Positions 11,160 to 21,098 of a DNA stretch of 64,000 bases are shown here, in pieces. Location of the stretch: the NCBI RefSeq assembly GCF_040958095.1, contig NC_091151.1:6295018-6359017 (forward strand). The letters run 5' to 3'. The stretch is from Procambarus clarkii (lineage: Eukaryota; Arthropoda; Malacostraca; Decapoda; Cambaridae). Every line of letters starts with the position of its first letter. Position 1 is the stretch's first letter. The notes under the pieces are model-generated. The model was given only the letters and a program-made list of their open reading frames with translations, was not told where the DNA came from and did not search any database. Made by a program: the position numbers and the translations under genes.

Positions 11160-12452
11160 TCATAACTGGTTTATGAGGTTGAGGAGGAGGTGGTTGGGCT
11201 TGTGGGCCTCACTGCTGGACTTACAGTGAGGATTGGTACACATTTTTATGGAATGCCCATACACGTTGCAGTGTCCACAGTATAAGGAGTAGTCCACATC
11301 AGCAGAACTCACTATAGCAGGACTGGACCAAGATGACGTACTGGGAGATGTGTCTGATGACGATCGGTGAATTAGTCTATAGGTGTCATCCAGCTGTGCA
11401 CACTTAGTAAGGTCGGTCTCTCCTTTGTCTGAAAGGTAGCGACGTATAGGAGTAGGAACACGACGAAGGAATTCTTCCATCAAGATGAGGTTGAGGAGAT
11501 CTGCAAAGGTGTTGATTTGGGCTGATTCCAGCCACTTCATGAGATATCTTTTTTTATTTTAAGCAAATTCTAAATACGTAGTAGCACTAGACTTGATGTT
11601 GTTCCTAAGTCGACGTATGTAACTCTCTTCTGATAGAAGGTAGGCATCAAACACTACCTGTTTCAACACAAGATAGTCAGTCTCTGTAGCTAGAGAGCTG
11701 AGGGTCAAGGTAGCTCTACCTGTCAAATGAGATTTGAGAAGTACAGACCACTGATCCTGAGGTCAGCTGAGTTGATTAGCTAGAGCCTCAAATGAGGTAA
11801 ATAATGCATCCACCTCAGCTTCTACAAAAGGCGGCATTAACTTAATGGCGTGAGAAACATTGAAATATACCGGGGGTTTAGCTTCGGTTTCCTGGCGCTG
11901 AGTGACGTGGGAGGTTTCAAAGACAAGCTCTTGACGTCGGAGCTCTAGTCTCTGTTGGTCACGTTCACGTTCCAATGCAACTCGTTGTTCAGCGATTTGG
12001 AGTTTAAGTTCAAGTTGTTCTTTTTGGAGGGCTGCTTCTGCTTCCCGTTCTCCTACCTGAAGAGCTTCCTTCTGTCGTTCACGTTCTATGTTGGCTAACT
12101 ACATCTTCAACTTTATGGCTGTCAGGACGGCCTTATCTGCAATTAAATATTGTTCGTGCACCGTCGATGTAAATCGGTCGTTGTCTACCAGGAAATCTAG
12201 AATCATATTATGGAGGTCAGTTTTAGTGGCTCCATGAGGAGGAAAAAGGTGTTATTCAATAGTGAGAGTCAGCAGTTCCGCCTTAGTAGCACGGATCAGG
12301 GTTCCTACTTCATCTTCTGGGTTATGACGGAATGCTGCGAGTTTAAATTTTGTGAATGAATTAAAGACAAGCAAAATATAGAGAATCTCCTTCTGCAAGT
12401 GAACCAATGTACGAGTTGGTAGATTGACAAAATAACGTGGCAAGACTGTCAA
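11160..12452 (-). pseudogene. Gypsy gag polyprotein fragments
   Basis: Three frame pieces are seen. The N-terminal 12252-12452 has ATKAELLTLTIE. The middle 11763-11975 has the coiled, charged stretch followed by IKLMPPFVEAEVDALF. The C-terminal 11160-11540 is a SCAN-like/capsid helix region with LLNLILMEEFLRRVP, and then a CCHC-type knuckle (CGHCNVYGHSIKMC). Stops and frameshifts separate the pieces. Gag would package the element RNA. Confidence 0.7.
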
Positions 12453-12470
12453 CTTTAACTATCCTGTGTG

Positions 12471-13094
12471 GAATTACAATTATAATAAGGTAAGATAAGA
12501 TTATAAGAATTAAATGGAGTAATTAAATCATGAACAGTGAAACAAAATGTTTCGAGGCAGTACAAAAAGATGTAAGAATTTCTATGCCCGGTACTTTACA
12601 AATGACGAAGATAAGGGCAAGAGGTGTCCTATTAAGACTTGATAATACTTAGAGTTACAAATCTTTGTTCTTTGGAAAACAATGGTAAACTCCCTACCTG
12701 GGTAGGTATTACGATCTCTGACCTTAAGGGAGTTAAGCGTAGGGGGTGCAGAGTGTCAGTACTGACAAGAACTACTGTACGGGACCCAAACGTACAATGA
12801 AGTCCTAGATGCGAAAGGAACTAAACTCCGGTACATCTTCCTACATTCAGAATGTAAAGATTTGAGCGTAATAGCTCGAAGACAGACCAAATTACCAGAG
12901 TACCCGAGGGGTGATCTGTCTGAGTGAGAAACTCTTCTGTAGGGACGAGAATAAGGTGGAAAACACAGGATATAGCAAAGATTATTAGACAACAAACCAT
13001 TACGAGTATGAATTTGCGCATAAAACACCTATGTAATCTAAAGTCAACCTAACAGTCATAAATTGCTACACCTGAAATGTATAAAGTATTAGGT
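12471..13094. other. No gene recognised
   Basis: About 620 bp of AT-rich sequence lies between the Gypsy relic and CR1 copy 1. It may include the former 5' LTR or leader of the Gypsy element, but no LTR ends, primer-binding site or coding domain could be supported. Confidence 0.5.
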
Positions 13095-13099
13095 ACACA

Positions 13100-14771
13100 G
13101 ATAGATATATTAGACGAAGAGGGGGAGTAGCCATATATGTTAGGGACAATTTGAAATGTAGTCTCAAAGAGGGAATCAAAACTGAGCCACACACAGAAAC
13201 TATTTGGATAGAATTAAACGAAAAAGCAAATAATATTATAATAGGAGTTATATATAGGCCACCAAATTTAGACAGAATGGAAGCTAAGCATCTATGGGAT
13301 GAAATATCTAGAGCATCTAGATCTAACAGTATTTATGTCATGGGTGACTTTAACTTTAGTGGAAGAAACTGGTTGAACAAAACAGGGAATAGTAAAGCAG
13401 AAGATTTTCTAGAATTAATTGACGATTGCTTTCTTACGCAACACATTAAGGAACCAACACGGGAAAAATAATATTTTCGATTTAGTGTTAACAAACAGGG
13501 AAACACAAATTAATTACATCGAAATAGGGAATGAACTAGGGAACAGTGATCACAAAGAAATCAGATTTAGCATAGAATGGAATAGACCTGTAGGAGAAAA
13601 TTCTGTTAAAGTGCCAGATTTTCGAAAAGCTGATTTTAATAGCCTAAGAAATTTTTTGGGTCAAATAGATTGGAAAGTCTTGGGTATCGGATGTGGGCCG
13701 GTCTTGGAGCGAGATATGAACCCAGCGACAGGTGACATAAAAGGGGATTTCGATGTGGATTTAATATATAACTTATTTAAGAATATTCTAAACAAAGCAT
13801 AGGAACGTAGCATACCATACAAATTGAATAGATCGAATACTAATGACCCAAAGTAGATAACAAATAATTTAAAGAACCTAATAGGTAAAAAGAGAGCTTG
13901 GTACAAAAGAATTAAGAATGGGGAAATCAGTTTAGAACAGGAATTCATACAACTGGTTAGAAATGTTAAAAAAGAGATTAGGAAAGCAAAAAGAAACTAT
14001 GAAGTTCGCATAGCAGAGCAAGCAAAGTCAAATCCTAAAGGTTTTTTTCAGTTATATCGAACTAAGACTAGGGAAAGGACAGATGCATTAAAATCTGTGA
14101 CAGGTCAAATAACGGATAATGACAAGGAGATGAGTAGTATTTTTAACAAATATTTTATATCTGTATTTACTAATGAAGAACTTAACAATATGCCTTCAGC
14201 CGAACAAGTCTACGTGGGTAAGGATGAGGACAGGTTGACTAGTTTAGCAGTTACCAGGGAGGATGTAATTAAACAATTTGTAAAACTAAAACCAAACAAA
14301 TCCCCAGGGCCGGATGAAGTGTTTGCCAGGGTGCTTAAAGAATGCAAAGAGGAGCTTTCCGAGCCACTGTCTACCATATTTAATAAATCAATAGAGTTAG
14401 GCAGAGTGCCAGAGTCATGGAAGGTAGCTAATGTGGTACCAATTTTTAAGAAAGGAGATAGATCACTTGCGTCAAACTATCGCCCAATTAGCCTAACGTC
14501 TATTGTGGGAAAGTTACTTGAATCAATAATTGCAAATACAATTCGTCTCCATCTTGAAAAACATAAATTAATAAATGAGTCGCAAGATGGGTTTACAAAT
14601 GGCCGTTCATGTTTAACAAATTTGCTAACTTTTTATTCCTGCATACTTGAGGCAGTTGATAGTGGTAAGGATTGTGATGTTGTGTACCTTGACTTTAGCA
14701 AAGCTTTTGATACAGTGCCACATGAAAGACTAATTAAAAAAATAGAAGCTCATGGTATTGGGGGTCCTATA
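13100..14771 (+). pseudogene. CR1 copy 1 ORF2, endonuclease to RT palm
   Basis: The frames include endonuclease motifs YRPPNLDR, MGDFNFSGRNW and NSDHKEIRFS (13151-13802), then RT from 14097 with KPNKSPGPDEV, FKKGDRSLASNYRPISLT, GFTNGRSCLTNLL and VVYLDFSKAFDTVPH. The frame is broken at about 13468 and at 13800, and stops occur at 13856. The reading ends where the solo LTR begins at 14772. Confidence 0.85.
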
Positions 14772-16392
14772 TGTGGGATATCTGGGGCTTGACTCATATA
14801 TTCTATTATTTACTTATTTAATTTAATAAATCGAAGGACCACCCACTTTTGAGAAAAGAGGGAAAACTAATAAAAGTGATCATTAGAATAACACTAGAGA
14901 ACCAGTGTCTATGGATAATTATTAAAAGGATAATCACTTGAAATAATGAATGGACTGTAATTAAAGTCAGAGCCTCAAAGACCTACATTGGGGGGGGGGT
15001 ATTTCTAGAAATCATATACATCTAGGAACTAGTGTGGTTCGCCACCAGTTTATTGTAGAGTAAATGATATTATAAATCTAAACTATTATAGATTCAAATA
15101 TGAGAACTCAAATTGTGAATATTAAAGATCATGAATTACTGAGCAACAGTCAGAGCAAACACATTAATTACCAGTCCTCATTTCTGGTAACAATCTATTC
15201 AATGCAAAGATTCTACAGGAATTATATAAGAATCAAATCATATTAAATAAATTTGTACGAAAAATGTCTTAGCTTTAAGACGATTTCTGTAACATCATTT
15301 CGTCATTTGTCCTCGTGTTCACAGGATCTCCACAAAGAAAGAACTCGAGGTGAATATCACGAATGAAGAGAAACAACTTGATGACTCCTCGCATACACGC
15401 TGAAATCAGAGAAATTTAAGTAACATTTGAATAGGCTACATTTTATTTTCAATATTCATGAAAACGGAGGAAATTGTCGAACTTTTACTAACGTTGTATA
15501 TTGGATATCCTCGCTATATGACGACAAACTACTCACAAATATATAATCTAGGATGATGCATCAAACGAGAAACATATACTTATCGTGACCGTATTGAATA
15601 CTGAGGTCTGCCGGAACCGCGTCAGCCAGTCCCTGACGTCCACTGCTGTGTACATGTAATTACGGGTCTTGGCTTCAATTGTTGACTCGTTATTAACTGG
15701 CTGGGCACTATAGAACACTTGGATAAGTAATTATTAACTGTTGACCGAGTATCAGCGTAATTCTTGCCGATAAATACCTCAGTCACTACCACGTGTCTTG
15801 CCACTCTTCACGCCAGGGATGCCTGCTCTCGCACAATGGCCTCGCCGCCTCCCTCAAACCCGTCCCTCGCATTCACCACAGAAATTATTAATTAATCACG
15901 AATAATTCTTTTCCTCGCAATTATGGATGTAATACGTTAAAGAGAACTGGGTTGCAATTATAGGGATTTAAATATAATCATATTCTCGTTTTATGGTGTC
16001 AAACGAGAAATGGAGAAGATATTATTTTTCTCCATGACATTTGTACGTAACAGAAAGGACTGCTACTTCATAACAATTTTAGTTAATAACTCTCGGTTTG
16101 AGATTATTGGGAGTTATATTATCCGTAAGTAATTATTACACGGAATACTGATGATTTTAGAGAACCACATTCAATTCTCTAACCCATTGGTAATAAATGT
16201 GTCTAACTGGACATTATCTGACGCAATGTTGCTACTCGATTTCATGAGAATTCTAGCATTAATATGCAGATGCAATGGTTAATTTATGTTGACACTACCG
16301 TTAGTGAAATTAGTTACTACTGTAGTTAATATATAATGATAATGATTTATTATAATACAATAGTAGTTTATTAGTGTTGGAAATTTCCAACA
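14772..16392 (+). mobile_element. Solo LTR, 1621 bp
   Basis: It starts TGTGGGATATC and ends TTTCCAACA, so it has TG...CA termini, and it is flanked by a perfect 5-bp duplication (CTATA at 14767-14771 and 16393-16397). Removing it restores the CR1 RT reading seen intact at 36868-36890. It is AT-rich with no coding domain. Orientation is arbitrary because no internal region remains. Confidence 0.85.
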
Positions 16393-16397
16393 CTATA

Positions 16398-16669
16398 TTA
16401 AGTTGAATTAGGGCATGGCTATTCCAAAGGAAACAGAGAGCAAGTATAAATGGGGTTAAGTCAGAGTGGGATAATGTTGTTAGTGGAGTTCCTCAGGGTT
16501 CTGTCCTGGGACCTCTGTTGTTTATAATATATATAAATGATTTAGATTCAGGTTTGAGTAGCAACATCTGCAAATTTGCAGATGATACAAAAATCGGTAA
16601 AGGAAATCAACACGAAAGAAGACTCGCTATCACTTCAAGTTGATCAAAATAGGGTTTTAGAATTGTCAA

Positions 16670-16705
<36 letters not shown>

Positions 16706-17990
16706 TATTTTCTACCACAGACGTGGCCACACATTTACAATGCTAACCAGCATATATACATTTTCTTCTGTCCTCCATGGACAGGGTTAGAGAAGTGTTA
16801 AACATACAGTTCAAGGGTTTATTGAACACTCAACCACAGAAGGTGATTCGGTGCTTTTAAAATGCTAAGCTAACCTACATACGTAAATACAAAGATACAC
16901 AGATTTACGTACGCCCTACATAAAGTATTAGATGTGTCTTTTACATAGTGTCATTAATGTACATTCACAAAGGTGAAATGTAATTCTGATCAGCTTCCAT
17001 ATATGCTTTATACCCATACATATACATACACACACACACATACACATACATATATACACACATACATGCATTCACATACATTTGTCTCATTTACCCTGAC
17101 AGGGTGAGGTAGCTGATAAAGAAACTAGTGTGCAATTAAGCACTTAATCACTGAAGGTGATGAAGGTGCTTTTACAAGCTCAGGTTATATAGTTACATCA
17201 CATACATACATTGTATGATTGATACATTACAGATTGGCAGATGCAGTTTATTGCTGATAAATGTTGAGTTTTCAGGCTGGGTAATGATGATAGTGTTACA
17301 AGATACGAGCTAGATGGTGTTGAGATTGCGAAGTCGGATTGCGAAAGGGATCTGGGAGTTATGATTAGTAAGAATTTAAAACAAAAGGATCAATGCATGA
17401 ATGTTCGTAATAGAGCGAATAGGACACTGGGATTTATTAATCGAAGCATTAGTAACAAGACACCTGGTGTGGTTCTTCAGCTATATCTTGCTCTGGTTAG
17501 GCCCCATTTAGATTATGCAGTTTAGTTTTGGTCGCCGTACTATAGAATGGATATAAATTCACTTGAACGTGTCCAGCGTAGGATGACAAAGTTAATTCCC
17601 CAAATTAGAAGTCTTTCATATGAAGAAAGATTAATAAAGCTTAAATTGCATTCACTGGAAAGACGAAGAGTTAGGGGTGACATGATAGAAGTTTACAAGT
17701 GGATGAATGGACATAACAAAGGGGATATTAATAGGGTATTAAAAGTATCAACTCAAGACAGAACACGAAACAATGGGTATAAATTGGATAAGTTTAGATT
17801 TAGGAAAGACTTGGGTAAATATTGATTCGTTAACAGAGTTGTTGATTTGTGGAACCAATTACCGCGTAACGTGGTGGAGGTGGGGTCCCTCGATTGTTTC
17901 AAGTGCGGGTTGGACATGTATATGAGTGGGATTGGGTGGTTATAGAAAGGAGCTGCCTTGTATGGACCAATAGGCCTTCTGCAGTTACCT
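16398..17990 (+). pseudogene. CR1 copy 1 RT C-terminal part, split
   Basis: Pieces at 16398-16675 and 17231-17940 encode the continuation of [17 protein letters not shown] sequence, the FADDTKIG equivalent (here shifted), then YELDGVEIAKSDCERDLGVM and the terminal helix LERVQRRMTKLIPQIRSLSY. A stop replaces a codon near 17523 and another near 17823. The two pieces are separated by the LINE-C tail insertion with its AGATT duplication. Confidence 0.8.
16676..17230 (-). mobile_element. LINE-C 3' tail, 5'-truncated
   Basis: A poly-T run (poly-A on the minus strand) at about 16674-16703 opens a 555-bp insertion flanked by AGATT (16671-16675 and 17231-17235). The body matches the 3' untranslated region of the larger LINE-C copy at 57344-57670, including ctaccacagacgtggccaca and aaggtgaaatgtaattctgatc. 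It has only 3' sequence, as expected of 5'-truncated LINE integration. Confidence 0.85.
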
Positions 17991-18106
17991 TTGTTCTTAT
18001 GTTCTTATGTACCAAAAACACTAAAAAAAAAAAAAAGAGTTCTGAAAACAAACATGTGTTAAAGTCAACTAACACAACTTTATATAAAGGATCTAGGATC
18101 TAGGAG

Positions 18107-18169
18107 TCAGTCAGGTGCTGTCACCAGTCAGTCAGGTGCTGTCACCAGTCAGTCAGGTGATGTCACAGT
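18107..18169. repeat. 21-bp tandem repeat at CR1 copy 2 start
   Basis: Three copies of a 21-bp unit (gtcagtcaggtgctgtcacca, with small changes in the last copy) lie just upstream of ORF1. Short tandem units in a LINE 5' region can act as promoter elements; that role is inferred only from position. Confidence 0.8.
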
Positions 18170-18229
18170 GAGAGGTTGTGTTAGCTGGAGCTCTGGAGTA
18201 ACAATATTATTGCAATTTTGGAAGGATTA

Positions 18230-19066
18230 GTTAATGATTTGGTGAGTTTAGTTGGAGCTCTGAGAGCAGAGATGGATTCCCTGCGGGAGGAGGTATGAAG
18301 GCTGAGACTTCGAGAGGAAACGAAGGAGGAGACCAGTGTTGACGAGACCTCATCGTGGAGAGTAGTGAAAGACAGGGGTCTTAAGAAGACCTTGACAAGG
18401 CCGCCTACAGACGCCCTAAGGACGGCAAATTCATTTGCCGTGTTGGAGGACGAGTGCTGTAGTGCGCCTGCAGCGAGGCAATCAGCGAGGAACGGCGGAG
18501 CGCAGGCCCCTCAGGCTGCTCAGAAAGTTAGGGCGTTACCGAAGCGAGCTTTGGTTGTGGGAGATTCCCAGGTGAGGAATTTAGACAGAACGTTTTGTGC
18601 CAGAGATAGGGGGAACAGATTATGGGTTTGCTATCCGGGAGCTGGAATTGGTGATATTGTTGAAAACATAAATGATATTATGACGGGAAATGGGAACAAA
18701 CCCATTATTTGTATTAGTGCAGGGGGTAATGACGTTGGGCGAGTTAGGAGTGAAGAACTAATACAGAGATTTAGGACAGCCATTGAATTAGTTAGGAACA
18801 AGGGAGGAATCTCGATCATATGTGGCATTCTTCCAAGAAAGGGGGTGGGAAATGAATGGATGTCGAGGGCACTTGGTGTCAATTGCCGGCTGGAAAGATA
18901 TTGCAAATCAAATGCAATATCTTTCATAGACAACTGGGAACGCTTCTATGGAAGAAATGAAATGTATGCTCGTGATGGGGTGCATCTATCGAGGGCTGGG
19001 GTTGTTGCTGTTGCGAACTCGTTGGAACCAGTGGTTAGAGGTGTTTGTTTGGGTTTAAACTGTTAG
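18230..19066 (+). pseudogene. CR1 ORF1 with SGNH/GDSL-type esterase-like domain
   Basis: A coiled-coil-like start (LVGALRAEMDSLREEV, about 18244-18295) ends in an in-frame TGA near 18296. The 233-codon frame at 18365-19066 holds the rest. It shows SGNH-hydrolase blocks: LVVGDSQVRNLD (catalytic Ser block), ISAGGNDVGRVR (GxND block) and ARDGVHLSRAG (DGxH block). Esterase domains in ORF1 are established for CR1-clade LINEs; the substrate is unknown. It overlaps the start of ORF2 by about 20 bp. The premature stop makes it a pseudogene. Confidence 0.8.
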
Positions 19067-20464
19067 TAGATAGTGGTATGGGAATAATTGATTTGGAGGA
19101 AGGAGGTAATAAAAGTATGTGTTCGTGGGAGAAAAGAATTGGCAAAATGATCAGGGAAAGAAAAGGGCCTCAAAATAACAATTCACTTAGGATATATTAC
19201 ACTAACAGTAGAAGTCTAAGAAATAAAATTAATGAATTAAATGCTCTTGTCTGCACAGAAAAAATAGATATTATTGCACTTACCGAAACGTGGATGAACG
19301 TAGAAAATAGAGAACTATTAGCTGAATATCAGATAAATGGATTTAAACTATTTCACACAGATAGATATATTAGACGAGGAGGGGGATTAGCCATATATGT
19401 TAGGGACAATTTGAAATGTAGTCTCAAAGAGGGAATCAAAACTGAGCCACACACAGAAACTATTTGGATAGAATTAAACGAAAAAGCAAAAAATATTATA
19501 ATAGGAGTTATATATACGCCACCAAATTTAGACAGAATGCAAACAAAGCATCTATGGAATGAAATATCTAGAGCATCTAGATCTAACAGTATTTATGTCA
19601 TGGGTGACTTTAATTTTAGTGGAATAAACTGGGTGAACAAAACAGGGAATAGTGTAGCAGAAGATTTTCTAGAATTAATTGACGATTGCTTTCTTACGCA
19701 ACACATTAAGGAACCAACGCGGGAAAATAATATTTTAGATTTAGTGTTAACAAACAGGGAAACACAAATTAATGCCATCGAAATAGGGAGTGAGCTAGGG
19801 AACAGTGATCACAAAGTAATCAGATTTAGCATAGAATGGAATAGACCTGTCGGAGAAAATTCTGTTAAAGTGCCAGATTTTCGAAAAGCTGATTTTAATA
19901 GCCTAAGAAATTTTTTGGGTCAAATAGATTGGAAACTCTTGGGTATGGGGTGTGGGCCGGACTTAGAGCGAGACATGAACCCAGCGATAGGTGACGTAAA
20001 AGGGGATTTCGATGTGGATTTAATATATAACTTATTTAAGAATATTCTAAATAAAGCACAGGAACGTAGTATACCATACAAATTGAATAGGTCGAATACT
20101 AATGACCCAAAGTGGATAACAAATAATTTAAAGAACCTTATAGGTAAAAAGAGAGCTTGGTACAAAATGATTAAGAATGGGGAAGTCAGGTTAGAACAGG
20201 AATTCATACAACTGGTTAGAAATGTTAAAAAAGAGATTAATAAAGCAAAAAGAAACTATGAAGTTCGCATAGCAGAGCAAGCAAAGTCAAATCCTAAAGG
20301 GTTTTTTTCAGTTATATCGAACTAAGTCTAGGGAAAGGATAGGTCCATTAAAATCTGAGACAGGTCAAATAACGGATAATGACAAGGAGATGAGTAGTAT
20401 TTTTAAGAAATATTTTATATATGTATTTACTAAAGAAGAACTTAACAATATGCCTTCAGCCGAA
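19045..20464 (+). pseudogene. CR1 copy 2 ORF2, N-terminal half (endonuclease)
   Basis: The open frame runs from about 19045 to 20325. It contains a complete APE-type endonuclease: YYTNSRSLRNKINEL, LTETWM, RRGGGLAIYVR, WIELNEKAKN, MGDFNFSGINWVN and NSDHKVIRFSIEWN. The linker to RT follows (NNLKNLIGKKRAWYK). A 1-nt expansion in the T-run near 20301 shifts the frame compared with copy 1. The Polinton interrupts it at 20471 after the AEQV codons. Confidence 0.88.
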
Positions 20465-20470
20465 CAAGTC
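20465..20470. repeat. Left target-site duplication of the Polinton
   Basis: CAAGTC here is repeated at 36299-36304, immediately outside the right terminal repeat. Six base pairs is the duplication length established for Mavericks/Polintons. The empty site can be read in CR1 copy 1 near 14206 as a single CAAGTC. Confidence 0.97.
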
Positions 20471-20647
20471 AGTAGATTATTTGGAGACAGATAGAGCCAG
20501 CTATGTAGGGTAATCAGATAAGAAAATCAGAAGCGGGGAGCCACATAGTGCCACTCCATATTAGGTCACCCAAGGTGTGAGTGGTAGCAGTCGAAAAAAC
20601 AGTGAAGATAGGTATCTATTATGTGCCACTATGATCATGTTCATTTA
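20471..20647 (+). repeat. Left terminal inverted repeat, outer part
   Basis: This 177-bp block is base-for-base the reverse complement of 36122-36298. It starts AGTAGATTATTTGGAGAC. A second, diverged copy of most of it follows at about 20658-20825, so the left terminus is a tandem pair while the right has one copy. Less similar inverted-repeat homology continues inward to about 20990. Confidence 0.97.
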
Positions 20648-20825
20648 CAGTAAAGTAGCTGCCTATGAAGGGTAATCAGATAAGAAAATCAGAGGCGGGG
20701 TGCCACTTAGAGCCACCCCATATTAGGTCGCCCAAGGTGTGGGGCAGCAACAATCGTAAAATAGTGAAGATAGGTATCTATTATGTGTCGCTATGTTCAT
20801 GCTCATGTTCATTTATACAGAAAAG
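20499..20825. repeat. 162-bp-period tandem duplication inside the left TIR
   Basis: The stretch gggtaatcagataagaaaat occurs at about 20508 and 20670, a spacing of 162 bp, and the two units align along their whole length. The outer unit is identical to the right TIR; the inner one differs at many sites, yet it leads into inner TIR sequence (tttgtataataaacactc) that also exists on the right at about 36064-36081. Confidence 0.9.
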
Positions 20826-21098
20826 TATGACAGTATATTTGTATAATAAACACTCAGGTGAGCGGTAGTTACCCCCACCTCCCCCCTATGGGACAGGTGT
20901 AAAAACAGGATCCTCGCAGTAGGGGCGGTCCCCCCTCACCAGCCCTCCTCATACTTGATGACCTTGAGTGTACCGTAAGAGGGACCAGCCTCCCTTAGTT
21001 GTTTTTAAGTTGGATATATTTTAAGCCTCTATACTTAAAGAAGGAGAAAAAGAAATAATCCTGATGATTTATAGATTATATTATCAAAGTACATAGGG

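Larger units (their letters stand above)
10385..12470 (-). mobile_element. Gypsy-type LTR retrotransposon relic
   Basis: Minus-strand fragments, in gag-to-pol order, are a gag N-terminus (12452-11763), a gag capsid part with zinc knuckle (11540-11160), a retropepsin-like segment (11063-10620) and the zinc-binding N-terminus of integrase (10598-10385). The RT and RNase H regions are absent between protease and integrase. No flanking LTRs were identified. The low-coordinate end is cut by LINE-A copy 3. Confidence 0.75.
13095..18006 (+). mobile_element. CR1-like LINE, copy 1, 5'-truncated and nested
   Basis: The sequence matches CR1 copy 2 (18107-37918) from the middle of the endonuclease to the 3' end. 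It is split twice: by a TG...CA solo LTR at 14772-16392 and by a LINE-C tail at 16676-17230. The element resumes in register after each. It ends with TTCTTATG repeats near 17990-18006, as in copy 2. Stops and frameshifts (near 13468, 13800 and 17523) show that it is dead. Confidence 0.88.
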
